Notes: a model not told the origin generated them from the sequence alone. A stretch of DNA of 64,000 nucleotides from Aquila chrysaetos chrysaetos (GCF_900496995.4 NC_044012.1:26425606-26489605); one strand, 5' to 3'. Counted from the stretch's first letter, positions 24,831-37,920 are shown. A program made the numbers and translations.

Positions 24831-25130
24831 AGAGAAATGCAAATCCTGACGCAACATGAATGGGAACAAATGGGTTGATTCTTTTAATCTCCTAATGTGC
24901 TTAATAAAGCATTATTGCAATGCAAATTTTATTTTAATGCTGTACATATTTTATTTGACATGCTGGTAATTTTAGTTGGCTGAACAATCCACTACTTTGT
25001 TTTACTGAATTATTTCTGTTTGGGGGGATATTTTTGAGGGTATCATGGGACTTTTGCCAACTGATACCCCCTGGGAATCTCTGCAGTACACCCTTCAGAG
25101 GCTTAAGCTAAAAAAATAAATAAATAAGAG
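24831..25130. promoter_or_regulatory. AT-rich conserved-looking island with two octamers and a SOX-POU-like composite
   Basis: Perfect ATGCAAAT at 24,837-24,844 and 24,920-24,927. The second belongs to TATTGCAATGCAAAT (24,913-24,927), which matches the SOX2-POU composite consensus CATTGTNATGCAAAT at all but two positions. CTAATGTGCTTAATAAAGC and GAACAATCCAC add homeodomain and SOX words. A candidate neural progenitor enhancer by motif grammar, unverified. Confidence 0.45.
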
Positions 25131-27780
25131 GGCCAAATTCTCCTCTCATGACCCCAGTAGAAATGCAGGAGCAATTCAGAAGCACTGCTCACCCCCCTCT
25201 CTGAACCCTCACAAGCCCCACAGCCTCTTTTCCCTCCTCACACCAGTTGCCTTCCTGCCTGCTACATTCCATTTATGGTGATTTAACAGGGTTTTAGTGG
25301 AAAAAGCCCAACCAGCAAAGCAGGCAGTTATCCTCACCAAAGACACCAGCATGAGCCTCTGCCCTGGGTGCACAGGGAAGGTGCATCAGTGCAAGAGGAC
25401 CTCGGTGCAGAGCCCTGCCCAGTTCTGGGACTTTCCAGCCCAAACCAAAGGCGGTGCAGAGCCTTTCATCCCCCCATCCAGCCTTCTCTAGGGTGGGTTG
25501 GGGATTTTTCTGCTGTGAAATGTGCTTGCCCCTTCAGACAGTGTTTGCATGAAACATTCCCAGTCCCCAGCTCATGGTCTGTGTGTTGCTAATATTGCCC
25601 CTTCCTCACCATAAGCCAAAATTGGGCATCTCTGCAGAGATACCATAGAGCTGCACCAGCTTCCCCTAAAGAAATCAGGGCTTTACGAACATTTTGAGAA
25701 CCAGCCTTGCCCTGAAGGGGGGGAAATCTGCCTCATTTTATGCCAGTGTGTCAAGGTACAGACTTGATTGCAAAAGAAAGAAATTAGTGACAATTATAAT
25801 CATCATGCCGGGCTGCAGCTCTCTAATAGAAAACTGTCATTTTGGCAGGATAAATGCAGCTCAAAGAGCTCTGTAAAACAAACATAGATGTGTGCAAATG
25901 TGCAAGTTTGTGAACGCTCCCAAGTCCACTTGGAAAGGGTTTTTTTTCAGCACAGAGCTGAGCATCAAACTGCTCCCTGCACGTAGTGAGCCCAGGGACT
26001 GCTGTGCTCCCCCATGGAAACCCCAAGAGATGAGCTGAAGGGCAGGGAACAACCACATGGAGCACTTCAGGAGACAAGACGCAGGCAGAGAAGCACAGGA
26101 AAGGGATGCAAAAGCATTTACTAAATGCACTTGTGGGGTCCTGGAACTGGAGACCCCTACAATAGAGTCTGCAACCCCTTCCCATTTCACTGAACTCCTC
26201 CTGCCGCAGCATTTCAAGAGGGCAGTCTGACAATGGAGATGGGGTCCTCTGGCAGGATGGAGGGAAGGGAGCCAGATCTTTTGCAAAGACCTTGAATGCA
26301 GAGGGAGTATGCCTCACTGCAAGCCTTGAAATCCAGACCCCAAATCTGTGTGGCAGCAGACTCAGGAACATGCAGGGAGATCTCCCCATCCTCCACTCAG
26401 CCCTGCAAGTGTGCAAGCCTTTGCTGCAGGAGGTGGGGAAACCAAAGGCATGAAGGGGGTCAACGGTCTTCCCTTCACCTCTGGGGAAGGTTGATCCCTC
26501 CCCAGTTAAACATAGCAGTTCAGAGATGGTGGCAGGAAGCCTTTCAGCTGCTGATCACCAGCAGGGAATGGCTGCAGGAAGGATTAGGGGGATTAATGTG
26601 GTCCAGGAGCTACTTTTAAGAGGTTTGCCACAGCCAAGAAAGCTGGTCTGCAGGGCAAGGAAGGCCAAGCAGGGACCCTTGCCTTTACTGAAGGAGCAGG
26701 GAGTTTGCAAGTCAAAAGAGGTCCAAAATATGTCTTGGTCCTTAACAGTGCTCCCTCAGGACCTGCTACAGGTGTGCAAACCCACTGGGCTGGCACTAGT
26801 GCCGTCCCAAGATGCAAAGAGCAGCATTTCTGATGAGAAAAAGCCAGTTCTGCCTACCTACATTCACAGCCAGGTCTACAGATTCCCAAATTCCCATCTC
26901 ACTTCATTCCTACAAGGTACACAGGGCACACAGAAACAAAGACCACAAAGATTTCACGCTGCGAATCCTGCTGGGGCTACCTGAGGGATATGAGACCCAT
27001 CATGCCATCTTGGCCTCCAGCCACTTGCAGCCAACAAGTCCAGCTGTGCACCCCTTCGCACCTACACTAGGGCACCCCAACCACTGCAAAAGCAATTTCA
27101 TTAAGGTCTTCCAGAAGAGCAGACCCTACAAAGATGATCAGGACCATCAATGCCCTCAGTAAAACCTTTAACATCATCACCAACAAGAAAACAGCCAGAC
27201 CCTTAAGCACATATAAATAACAGATACCAGCCTAAGAGCTGAGATGCAGGAGGACCAGCACCAGCATGGATGCACATCACAGCCTGCAGCAAAGTCAGAA
27301 GCTGAGATGAAGTTAGAGGGAAACCAGAATCCTCCCATGCTCTCCTTTAAATAAAGCATCAGCCCCAGGAGCCCAGGCCAGCCCCTGCCCTGATTGCTCA
27401 TGGGTCTCAAGTGTCATCTCCTCAGGCCCATGGATGGGACCACAACTGGTTTCCACCACCCAGCTGCTAGCACTCTGCTTGATGCCTCCCCAGCTGGGCT
27501 GCAGGAGGGACCTAGAGCAGGTGGAGCTGGGGTGGTGGGAGCTTGGTGCATGATCTGACCATCACATGCACGGTCCGTCCATCACATGCATTCTTCATTA
27601 ATCACAACCACACTCCAGCCATTGCATGTGTGCTCTGTCCAGCCAGGCATGGCTTAGGGAGGGCATGGACAAGACCTATGCCCTGGAAAGGGGCTGGAGA
27701 GGTCCAGAAGATGGCAAGGGTGTTGTTGCCTCTGCACAGCGCACTAGAGTCTTCATCTTCGTTAAAGCCTCCAGGCATGC
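25131..27780. other. unique non-coding DNA
   Basis: No gene recognised. Degenerate copies of CCATCACATGCA occur at about 27,560-27,640. A moderate AT-rich patch with GACAATTATAATCATCATG is at 25,790-25,810. Confidence 0.4.
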
Positions 27781-28260
27781 TCTTAATGTTATCTCTCTAA
27801 TAATAATATTTCATCTGCCTTATCTGATTAGGTTAGGCTCATTTGATTTTTGCAAAACACCTTTAATCACCTTGCAAATTCCCCGTCATTATAAACAGAG
27901 CCACCACAAACATTTTCAGCAATCCAAGTTTTATTTTCAGCAATCCTTTTTTTTTTTTATATGCAAGAAAGGCAGTTGTAAAAAAAATATATTTTAAAAA
28001 TATGAACAAGACAGAGGCTGAGAAAACATTAACAAGGCCCTGTGCTTTCTGCTAAAGTGCCTTCATTTCATTATCATTAAATTTGCCTAGTAATTAGATT
28101 TCGGTGCATGAATATTTTAAAAAAAATGTAACAGACAGGCTGTCAAAAAAAGCACGACAACATCAATTTGATAATTTTTTAGACAGAGACATTCATAAGC
28201 AATTAACACAGATTTCCTGGGTTTGGAGACTTTTCTTTCTTTTCTTCTTTTTTTTTCTTC
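27780..28260. promoter_or_regulatory. AT-rich conserved-looking island with a direct repeat
   Basis: ATTTTCAGCAATCC occurs twice, at 27,912-27,925 and 27,933-27,946, with a period of 21 bp. Other words: CTAATAATAATATTTC, CTTATCTGATTAGG and CACCTTTAATCACC. T and A runs lie near 27,948-27,958. Candidate non-coding element. Confidence 0.35.
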
Positions 28261-28539
28261 CAGCCTTGTGTTATTCACCTGAAATCAAAAGAAAAAGAAA
28301 ATCACTGTAAACATCAGCCCCTCCATTTCTGCTATTTTTTTTCCTGGTTTGCCAACATGCTAACATGATCCCAGTGCCATTTTTCCCTCTCGCTGGCCGC
28401 GCTGAGCCCTTGCTTAGCATGCTCTGGCACTCCTCTCCCCTGACTCCTACCCCAGCTTTGCTAAACACAGGCAGGCACGAGGTTGGGTCATCCATCAGAC
28501 CTCCCCACTCCTGCAGGACCAGATTAAATTAAGGTTGCA

Positions 28540-28665
28540 TGAAGCTTCTGTCTTGATCTTCAGGCATTTCTGCTGAAAACAGTGATTTTGATCACTATTT
28601 GCATAATTGTACAGTTACGTATTCACTGGGTCCCTAATTATATGATCTGTGTTTGACACTGCTCC
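28540..28665. promoter_or_regulatory. conserved-looking island with octamer and inverted repeat
   Basis: AGTGAT(TTTG)ATCACT at 28,581-28,596 is directly followed by ATTTGCATAATTG, with the octamer at 28,597-28,604. CAGTTACGTATTC and CTAATTATATGATC follow. The motif packing is dense. Confidence 0.4.
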
Positions 28666-29980
28666 AGACGAGGGGAGGCTTGCAAGGGGCATACTAAACC
28701 AGCTCCTCTGCAGTTATCCCCTGCACCCCCGGGCCTGATCCTGGCTCCAGGTGAGCTCAAGCATGACCCCCTTCCCACAGCTCCTCCCTGCAGGCTTGTG
28801 ACCACCAAACCGTGGTGGGGACAGCCCCGTGCTTGCCCTCCTCACCCTATTAGTGTCTGAGATGCACCGAGAGCGATGCCAGTCCCAAAAAGGAGGGTGT
28901 TGTGGTTGGGATGCCAGTCCCTGCTCTACGGCTACCCAAACAACTCCCTGCAGAGCCGGCATCCTCCGATTTTCACCTGATGGCATGCAGTCAAGGTGCA
29001 GACCATGACCATTTCTCTTGCCCACGCTGCACAATTCCAACAGGACTAAAAAGTGGATGGAAAACAACATAGTCCCAAATTTCCCCCTTTTTTTAACTCC
29101 TCAGCGGTCCCAGAAGAACCTCATGTGCCAGAAAGAAATCCAGCCAGGGTATTGCTGGAATGATTCAAGATCTGAGCTATTTTGGAGGCAGGGGTAGCAC
29201 AGGGTAGGTTCAGTCCATGCCTGGAACCAGCACAGTTCCCAGACTGCATTTCCCCTATGACCAATATGGTGCCACTGACCCCACAGACATGCCCAGGAAG
29301 GAGACGGTTGCTCACAATCGGCTTCTTGCACTCGCAGGGGGGGAAGTTCCTGCTCCCTCCTGAACTCTTCATTTGGAAAGCAGCAACGTTTGGGGGGATT
29401 TCAGACAGAGCTTCCAAAGGTCCTGGGTTTAGTCCTAAATCAGGACCAAACACTTGAAATACTCCAGAAAAGGGGCCTCTTTCGTCTGCACATCCCAAGT
29501 CCTTAAGAAATCAAGTCCTTATTTTAACTCAGCCCTCGAAATGCCGAAAGCCTGGCCAGACCCCAGCATTAGGTCTGTGCTCTCCTACAAGAGCAACATT
29601 TTGCAGAAAGCCCCACTTGGGACAGCTCAGGGCTCTTGCAGACAGGTAGCCAAAATGATCTTTGCAGGACTTAAAGAGCATGCACCAGGGCCAATAAGTG
29701 TGCTGGGAAGAGAAAACAATAACTAAAAAAAACCCCCAAACCCTAATTATTTGACCTAAACATACATGGATGTTAAAAATCTGTGTCTCTGTTATTTTTT
29801 ATTATTGCTATCATCATGATCATCATGTATGGCAAATTAAAAATACACAAAACAGCCACACACAAAGAAAATCCTAGACCTCAACTCAGGTCATGCCTTC
29901 CTAAAATCTCCTTTGCAAGGTTTTATCGGCAAGAGCAGGGAGTAGAAGCAGTTGGTACAAGCAGCTGAAACACCAAATCA
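28666..29980. other. unique non-coding DNA
   Basis: Mixed-GC sequence with no gene. An AT-rich patch with ATCATGATCATCATG is at 29,810-29,830. Confidence 0.4.
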
Positions 29981-30330
29981 AAAGCATGTGAGCAGATTAA
30001 AGAATCAATCTCTCCGTTTGATGCAGAGGAAATCCCACTAATTATAAAGAAGGGGCTTATTTCCTGGAGTCACTCTGTTTGAAGTCATCAAAACTAGTAA
30101 TACTTAATTACTCTACTTTATGGAATATGTAACATCAAGCCCCTTCTCCCACTCGCCAGTCCTCTGATGCCATTGCTGGTACTGGGGTTTCCAGGGGGTT
30201 ATGGTGATGTTCCTCCTGTACCTGTGCACTTATTTATTCAAATGAAGCCCTTAACAGCCCTCGCATGAGCCTGTGGGGAAGCATTTAAACGTGCTTTAAA
30301 AGGAGGTTATAATGAAAGAAAAAAATCCAG
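29980..30330. promoter_or_regulatory. AT-rich conserved-looking island
   Basis: Contains CCCACTAATTATAAAG, AACTAGTAATACTTAATTAC and CACTTATTTATTCAAATG. No repeats. Candidate element by composition and homeodomain-type words. Confidence 0.3.
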
Positions 30331-32999
30331 AGTGATTTAGCCATGCAAGCTACCTGGCTATTATTGCAAACATGTGCTCATTGTGTGCACACCGTGCCAG
30401 CAAACACCTTCAAAATCACGTATTTAGAATTAAACCAAAGTGAAGGTATTTGCCTCATCCTAATCCTCAGAAAGGGAAGGGGACGGGCAGTGGTGTTACT
30501 GAAACATGGCCTCCACAAGCGCTTAAGCAGCCCTTCGGATCTTGCTGGGGAATCTTTGAAGGCCCCAGTAAGAGAAGAGCGAGCTGCCAACTTTTGGTTT
30601 ATGGACACATCTAGATTACATCCACAGATAGAAAAAAAAATTTTTTGAGGTATTTTGAGGAAAAGAAAGAGTGACAAGTAGGCACGGGATCTTCTCAAAA
30701 CTGGTATAAAGATATTTAATATCGAGGACTGTCTGATTTTCCTCATGTCTCTAGGTGGCTGTAGGGCAAACCTGCTTTGCTCAAGAGCCAACAAGTGCCA
30801 GTCTCATTAAACACCATGCTAAAGCTCGTGTTTCTGGAGCCAAGTGATTAACATGGAGGGGAATCGTAGCTTTCGTCAGAAAAAAATATCAATAATCATA
30901 TTTTTACAGGTTGAGAGAAACCTTGAAAAATGTGACCCAAGAGATTCACACAGGAAAAGGCAAGTAAGTTCATTTTTATTAAGTCTTGCCATTCTCGATG
31001 CAATCTCAAGAGTAGCTGAATACTCTTGAGTGCATCCGTGCATCCCTGACACCAAAGCTGCTCCCAGGACCTGAGTCCTCAGGCAAAGCCATCCCTGCCA
31101 AAGGAGTGAAGCTCATGGGACCAAAACCCTCTTCCAGGATGAGATTAGGCTCTCTAAGCCCATCATTCTTCTAAAGGCAACTTCCAGAGAGCAGGTTTCA
31201 TGAAGAGCTGCCCATTTCCATGGCTGGGGAGCACCAGGACAACCCAGGTTTGGGTTTGACTTGCTCAGCATTGACTGGTCAGGAGACTTTTTCCAAATCG
31301 CTCTCTTTTTCCAACTAAGCTGGTAAATTTTGGTGGGGAGAGACAGGAGAGATACCTCTTCCTTCATCACCACCTACACACACCTACCTGGGTCTATGGG
31401 TGCTACACAGACATCACTATTACTAGTAGCAATAATAAATCTTGCTGCTCCATCCTGGAGTTTCTCCCAAATAACTGAGTCCAGCTGGGGGAGTGCACAG
31501 GAGATGTGGAGCTATGTGCCACTGTTTGAAATTCTGCACATACCTCCCCACATTGGGAACGCCCCAGGAATGCTGCTGTGGAGTCATGAGGCTTCACAGC
31601 CAGAAATTGGGGGTGAAAATGTTTGAGTTTTTTTTTTTTTCCTAAGACGGAAAGGGAAGAAATCTGCTAAGCCCAGGTTTGACCTGACTGGGAAATGCAA
31701 CTGGGCTCCACACAAGTTCAGCCAGCCTGAAAAATCCCTTTCAAGATGTCTGAGCTTTGCGAAAACCCCAAGCCAGAGCATATCTCTAAAAACCCCTCTA
31801 GCTGCACAAGGACCCTTGCAATGTTGCTGTCGGTGGGAGAACGGGTGAGTGCCATGCTTGGCATCTCACCGCTCCCCCTGCTCTCGGCTCATGCTCTTCC
31901 TTGGTGCTTTTTGCAGATAAGGTCCCAGAGACACCCCAGCACTGCTGGGCTGTGCAGGAGGTTGGATCTGCGCAGACCTGGGGGATGAAAGCTCAGTTTC
32001 CAGCCCAGTGACACATCTGCTCTGTGGCCCAAATACTGTGTGGCTTCACCAAGACTTTCTCTGCTTGGGGTTCTCCTTTTGAGAGCGAGCATCCACCTGG
32101 AGAGGCACAGCTCAGAGCTCTCTTTGCTCTATTTTTTACATGCTTGCATAACATGAATCAAAATAATATTTCCCTGAGCAACACAAGCATTCCAGCATTT
32201 AGCCCCTTGCAGGTGATGGGAATAGTTTGAGCTGGACCTGAAATAAAACTCTCACATCTCAGTCCCTCCGGAACTAAGAAAAACCCAAGATGAGCGTATC
32301 ACTGATAATTTTTTGCCTTAGCTCTTCAGGTATAAAGTATCAAAGGAAGAAAAGAAGGATCTGCTGCAAGGTGAACATCCCCATCTTTGCTGGCTGGTAA
32401 GAGAGCAGCAAGAAAGGAATTGGATTTTATCCAAGGAGGTTTTCTAGTGCTGGAGACATTATTCCCTGCAATCTATCACAGGCAGCAGAGGAAGGAGAAG
32501 ACCCAGGTCTGAGCTCCAGGTCTCTGTCTCAGCCACAAGAGCAATGTCCTGCTGCGGGTGGGAAGGAGCCCGGGCTGCATCCTTGCTGCCCGGGGGACAG
32601 GCTCTGGGCAGACAGACAGACTTAAACCCCCACCCTGGTTCTAGCCCTGTCCTACATCAGAGCTCCATGCAGTGCTCCTAACAGCAGAATACAAACCAAA
32701 GTTTTGGGCGCTGCTTCTTTGCCCGCTGCCCTGAGGCCACAGGCGATGGACATTTTCCCTGTGCAACCTCAAAAAGGGATGCAGGCTCAAGCAGAGGCGA
32801 TTTCTGTGCCTGAAAAATAAACACATCTGCAAGACCTAAACCCTTCTGTAAGTTAAGCACAAGGGCTTAAACGCTCTGCTCGGAGGGGCCTGGGAAAGGG
32901 GTCCTGCTCCCTGTTGGCTCTCCCCAGAGGAAGGGGCAAGCAGGTCCCCACCACCGCCATCGAGCGAGGACCTCGCCACAGCCTGGCCGAGGTCTGTTT
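30331..32999. other. unique non-coding DNA
   Basis: No gene recognised. A perfect hairpin-forming inverted repeat is at 31,005-31,030. A T run lies at 31,629-31,640. Confidence 0.4.
31005..31030. repeat. perfect inverted repeat, 10-bp arms
   Basis: CTCAAGAGTA, then the 6-base loop GCTGAA, then TACTCTTGAG. Each arm carries a CTCAAG/CTTGAG word close to the NK2-class homeodomain core. It is too short for a typical microRNA precursor. Confidence 0.8.
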
Positions 33000-33260
33000 G
33001 TCACTTTTCCTTCATTATTTGCAGTTTGTACACAGGCATCATTAGGGATTCATTCGGTTTCCCTAGCAGCAGGCATTAGTCTGGCTTCCCTTTTCCCCTT
33101 CTCTCGCCAGTGCCCTTTATTTTTAGTGTCTTATTTACAGTTTGACAGAGTAACTGTAACCCTTGCAAGCTACTCCAGCGGCTTTAATCGGGGGAATAAT
33201 GGGTCCTGTCTGGTGATGAATAGAATTTAGGGGACAGATTGTTCCACACTCGCCCGGTGG
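33000..33260. promoter_or_regulatory. conserved-looking island beside a CpG-rich patch
   Basis: Words such as GGCATCATTAGGGATTC, GGCATTAGTCTGG, GGCTTTAATCGGGGG and GGGTAATTTATTTATG in moderately AT-rich unique sequence, followed directly by a CpG-rich patch at 33.29-33.61 kb. Confidence 0.3.
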
Positions 33261-33289
33261 GGTAATTTATTTATGTGCGCACTTGTCAG

Positions 33290-33615
33290 GAGGAGAAAGG
33301 GACGGGGGATCTGTATGCGCCGAGGACACTGCTGGCGCTGAAAGGGAAGGGAGAATGGAGCCAAACGCCCCAGATCCCGCTGCCCCCCCCCCCCCCCCTC
33401 CGGCAGCTGAATGCCTCCGGTGGCCGTGAACTTGGAGGGGCCGAAAGCCCCATTCCCAGGCCCTCGGCACGTCAACGGGGCCGCCGAGTGGCTGGGTTGC
33501 CGGCAGTGGGGCTCGGGGCTCCAGATGGGTCCAGCCACGGTGGGCAGCCCTCCCCGGCACTGCCCCGCATAGCCGCAGCGCAGGGAGCACGTCCCATAGC
33601 AACGGTACAGTAGCA
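33290..33615. promoter_or_regulatory. small CpG-rich patch with RFX-like X-box
   Basis: CpG-enriched sequence with a 16-base C run at 33,383-33,398. GTCCCATAGCAAC at 33,591-33,603 resembles the RFX X-box (GTNNCC and AGCAAC halves). Possible minor promoter or poised CpG element. No exon recognised. Confidence 0.3.
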
Positions 33616-36600
33616 GGAGCACAGCGGGGGTCTGGGAAGAGAGGCAAAGCCCTCGGAAAAATACAGGATGGGTCCAGACAATGGCCCTCTCTCATATCAT
33701 AAATTACACGGCGGCGACAAAAGGGGGACGGATCCTGCCCTCTCCCCCGCTCCCACAGCCTGCGTGCTTGCTGGGTGCCAGTGGGCATCCCTGGGCACAG
33801 GGATGGTGGCGGCACAAGGGAGAGGTGGTGGCATTGCACCTCCTGGCCCATGACATCTTGAGACTTCACTCTTTCCCCATCCCTCAAAGCACATCTCCTT
33901 TGCTCCACTGCTTTCTGCCATGTGGTGCTGCCTGAGCATCCACCACCTTGGCACCGGAGTTGTCCATCACACCATGACTGTGGTCCCTCAGCTGATGCTA
34001 ACCATGCCCAGGATCGAGGAGAAATGGCTCCTGGTCCAGAGATGGGATGTTTCTCCTTCTGCTCTTCAGAGAAAAGGCCCTTTTGCTCCTTTTTCCTCTC
34101 TGTGGCTCAAGGCCAAGAGCATTTTGCATCTAAAGCTGACAGCAGCAACGTCTCATTCAGCTTCTCCCACGAGCTTTTGCCCAGCGATGGCTGGGGCTGG
34201 AGCAGGCTCCATCGCTGCCATCCCTGGGTTCTGTGCAAAGCAGTACAGCAGGATCCACTGAGCACGAGGGCCACCTCAGCCACGTGATGGTCCCCCTTAG
34301 CAGAGAGGATTCACCCCACAGAGACCCCGAGAAGAAGCAGGACAGACATGCAGGGGGTCCTTTTGCACCCACAACTGCCAGACAGCATCAGGCTAAAAGA
34401 CAAGGGGGTCTCAGACTGAACCCACCCAGACCCAGACATGGAGATGCTGAAGCTCCACCAGAATTTGTCACTGATGTGCCTTAAATGTCTCCCAGCTTGG
34501 CCTGGCTCCCACCTACACTTGGCACCTTTCCTTTCCAGAAAAGCCTTAAAGTTAGCATATAATTACACTTTCTACCTAAGCAAAGACCCTTTTTAAGTTG
34601 CCAGTGTGGTATAAAGACACCCCTGGTCTGGCTACACACTTTTTACACCCATGTAGCCATTTTGGCTGCAGGGGGATTTGCCTTCACAGCTCTGTTGGCA
34701 GCATCAGGAATGAAACCACCATGGCTGCAGACTCCGACCCCTGTTAACAGCAGCCACGTTGGTACAGAGCATCTTCCTGTTCCTGGGGTTTTACCAGTTT
34801 ACCGGTGTACTGGGAGAGATGCTTAGAGCTGGGTGAGCTGTGGGAGTCTGAACATGGGCAGACGTCCAAGCAAGCACCCACACCCACCTCACCCATCCCA
34901 GGTTCCTCTCCCGCAGGTGAGGATTCTACAAGGACCATGGTTTCTGGCTACATTAGACTTCAAACCATGCAAGCAGTGAGCTGGTGGATGGCATAGGAGG
35001 ACTAAACCAGACAGAAAGCACCAAGATGTCATCTCTAGGCCACAGTGCAGAGAAGTAGAAAGTCTTCTCTGGATCTCCACTGGCTGGAGGACAGCCCGTG
35101 TGATGCTCCTGGCATTTCTCCGCCACTGCCCTGGGATCAAAGGCGACGTGCTGGCTGCTTCGGGAGCAGAGGTCTGACTGACAGCCCCCACAGCCCGGTC
35201 CGGCGGTTCGTGAGAGCTCTCAGCCAGCACGAGCGCCTGGGCATGCTGGAGCAGGGCTGCACATGGAGGTCTAGCAAGGTGGGGACAGTGTCTGCCCAGA
35301 CACATGGACAGGACATCACCCCAGGGGCCCTCCACCAGCTCACGGCTGAGGGATACACTCAGACCAAGAGCCTATTTCAGGGAAGACCTTCCCCTTGGCA
35401 GAGAGATCAAGATCTCTCCTTGCTCAGCTGAACTCAAGCCAAGGCAAGAGTCCTTGCATACACTTAAAAAATGCAAGAAAAAGGTCTTTGCACTGGAAAC
35501 CCGTGGGGCTTTCACTGCCCCATGCCACGGGCAAGAGATCTGACAGGTGCAGGCAGCCCGGCACCCGGGGGTCAAGGGCAGTCCCTGCACCGCTCTGTCC
35601 TGCCGTGAGAGGAGAGCAGTGATGATCGGCAGCGAGACCTGTGGCATGATTGCGTTGGGCCTGGGGAGGGAAACCCCCTCGTCCGGGTACAATGACTGTC
35701 TATTCTGCTGATCACAAGCTTAATCCTCTTTGGTTTTTAATTGGCATTTGGGCTAAGCTGATTTAAACCTCTTCACCTTGTTGGGTCCCCCCCTCTCCAC
35801 TTCTTTCTTTTCTTGGGGTTGTTTTTTTTTTTTTTGGACCAAATAACAACGCTGCCATCACCAAGTCCCCGGCACAATGACATCTTTGTGCGAGGGTGAG
35901 AGGAGAGGAAAGGGGAAGGGAGGGGGAGAAGGGAAATGTGCTGAATCCACTCGGAAACAATGCGGAGTTTGTGATTCAGAGTTGACCACTGGCAAAAGAC
36001 CTGCTTCAGCTGTGCCTCATTAATAAATGCACTGTCCCTTCCCAGCCCCTCTCCCCCTGCCTATCACCTCCACCTCAGGCCAGCTGCCCACCGGCCCAGG
36101 GTCTACCTGCAGTTCCCATCCCTCAACAGATGAGGCATCCCCACACCCGCCGGAGCGGTACCCACATCCCACCCTGGTCTCACCAGTGAGCTGCCCATGG
36201 GGTGATGCGCAACAGCAGGACAGGGACGTCTAGGTGTCTTCTCCGCCCCATCTGTCCCTGAACTGGTGCTGGTGTCCCCACGCCGAAGCCCTGTGCTGGC
36301 CAGCAGCCCCAAGCAGCCTGGGTGGATGCTGGTGCAAATAACAATCTACGTCCAGGCCAGGGTTTGCTGGCAGGAGGAGGAAGAGGAGGAGGAGGGTGCA
36401 CACAGGATCAGCCGTGGTGAGGGGCTTCTGCTGAGGGTCCCGCAAGACAGGTCCTGCTGGCAGCTTCTGCATGGCCAGGGTCTCATGGCTTTTGGAGGGT
36501 GGGTTTTTTTGCATATAGCCCCCACTCCTGGGTTCATGTTATAGTGAGCCCATCTGAGTTAAAAACAAGAGCAACAGAAACACCTTATCTTTCCATTTAA

Positions 36601-37920
36601 AAGACAAAAAAACCAACAAAGAACCCCAAAGGAGCCCTTTGTTTCTGTGGGTGGGAAAGACACCTCTCACAAGGTTTGAGGATTACGAATTAACAAATCC
36701 ACGATAACAGACGTTAAATACAGAACAAAATCAACGGTTGTTCGAGACTTCAGGCCATGTGGATGGTGAGGAAGATGCTGGTGACCATGGAGCTTTTGGC
36801 CCCTCTTTTTCCCCATAATGTGGTCACGGTGGTCTCACACCAGTCCCCAAGCATTTGCTATAGGGACACAGCCCATCCCAGTGGCATGCCGGCGCTAGAG
36901 ACTGCCCAGTGTAAGAGCTTATGGAAAGCCTTTAAAAAATATATATATAAAAAAAAATCCACTTACCAGGAAATTCCCTGTGAACTTTCACTGGGGCCAA
37001 AGAACTGCAATTCGCCAGTCAGAAAATGAGCAGAGCATCACGTAGGGTGAACCCACACTCCTCCCTGGCAGGGAGAGAAAGAGGATGGGAATGCATTAAA
37101 TGTCAGCCCCATCCTCCCCTGGCTGGATTACACCAGAACAGGGAGATTACAGCCACATTTCTGGCAGAAAAGGGGAAGGAGGTAGAGAAGTCAGTTGGAA
37201 AATTCTCAGCATCCTTGCAACTGTGCCGGTTTCCAAAACCAAGCCCTGTGGAGATGCCCCGGCAGGTCTTCAGCCCTGTAGGGAGCGAGAGGAACCGGAG
37301 TCTGCTCCAGGGGAATTTGAAATAGGGGAAAGCTCTTGTTGCACCGTCACCATTCCTTGTCCCTGCCAAGCATGGTGCCAGCCAGCATCCTGCTGTGGTC
37401 ACGGTGGCAGTCCTGCCAACACCAAGTATTCAGGAATTACGAGGGAGGACCGAAAACTATAAATCTAAGTCAAAAAACCACTTTGTTTGTTTGTTTTATT
37501 TTTTCATTTGCCTTCTGGGGAGCTATGTTCTCCAGGCTTCCCTCCCTGCTCAGGGCAGTGGCTGCTCTGCCAAGGGCACTTGAAAGGCAAAACCAAACCC
37601 AGCAGCACCCTGCAACCGGGGAGGGATTTATCCAGACACCGAGAAAGCTGGGCTGCCCCTAGCTCTTTGCCGTGGCCAAGCCAGGGGAGATCCATCACCA
37701 GTGGGAACTGCATCGAGGGAAGATGCTTTGATCAAATGCAGAGTGAGGAGCCTGATGCAGTGCATCCCCATGACCTTAACCCCAGCTCTCTGCTGGTTTT
37801 TCCCCTTGCTGATGCAGTAGGAACCAAGTGGGAGAGCCCCAGCACCGGCAGCACCGCTGCCTAAACATAACAAAACCAAGCAGTCACAACCCTCGTGCTG
37901 CCAGCCCCTGCTCCATATTG
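33616..37920. other. unique non-coding DNA
   Basis: Mostly mixed-GC sequence with no recognisable gene. Small AT-rich patches lie at 34,540-34,610, 35,690-35,775 (TTTTTAATTGGCATTTGG) and 35,940-36,030. A T run lies at 35,822-35,836 and AT-rich low complexity at 36,936-36,960. Confidence 0.4.

Noticed and set aside
25926..25950. REST RE1-like half-site TTCAGCACAGAG
   Set aside because: Only the left half fits; the GGACAGCGCC half is absent. Similar weak half-matches at about 54,228 and 22,069 have wrong spacing. No convincing RE1 was found near miR-9.
30630..30650. A-run/T-run inverted repeat as a miRNA or terminator
   Set aside because: Homopolymer A followed by T pairs trivially and carries no arm sequence or context supporting a functional RNA.
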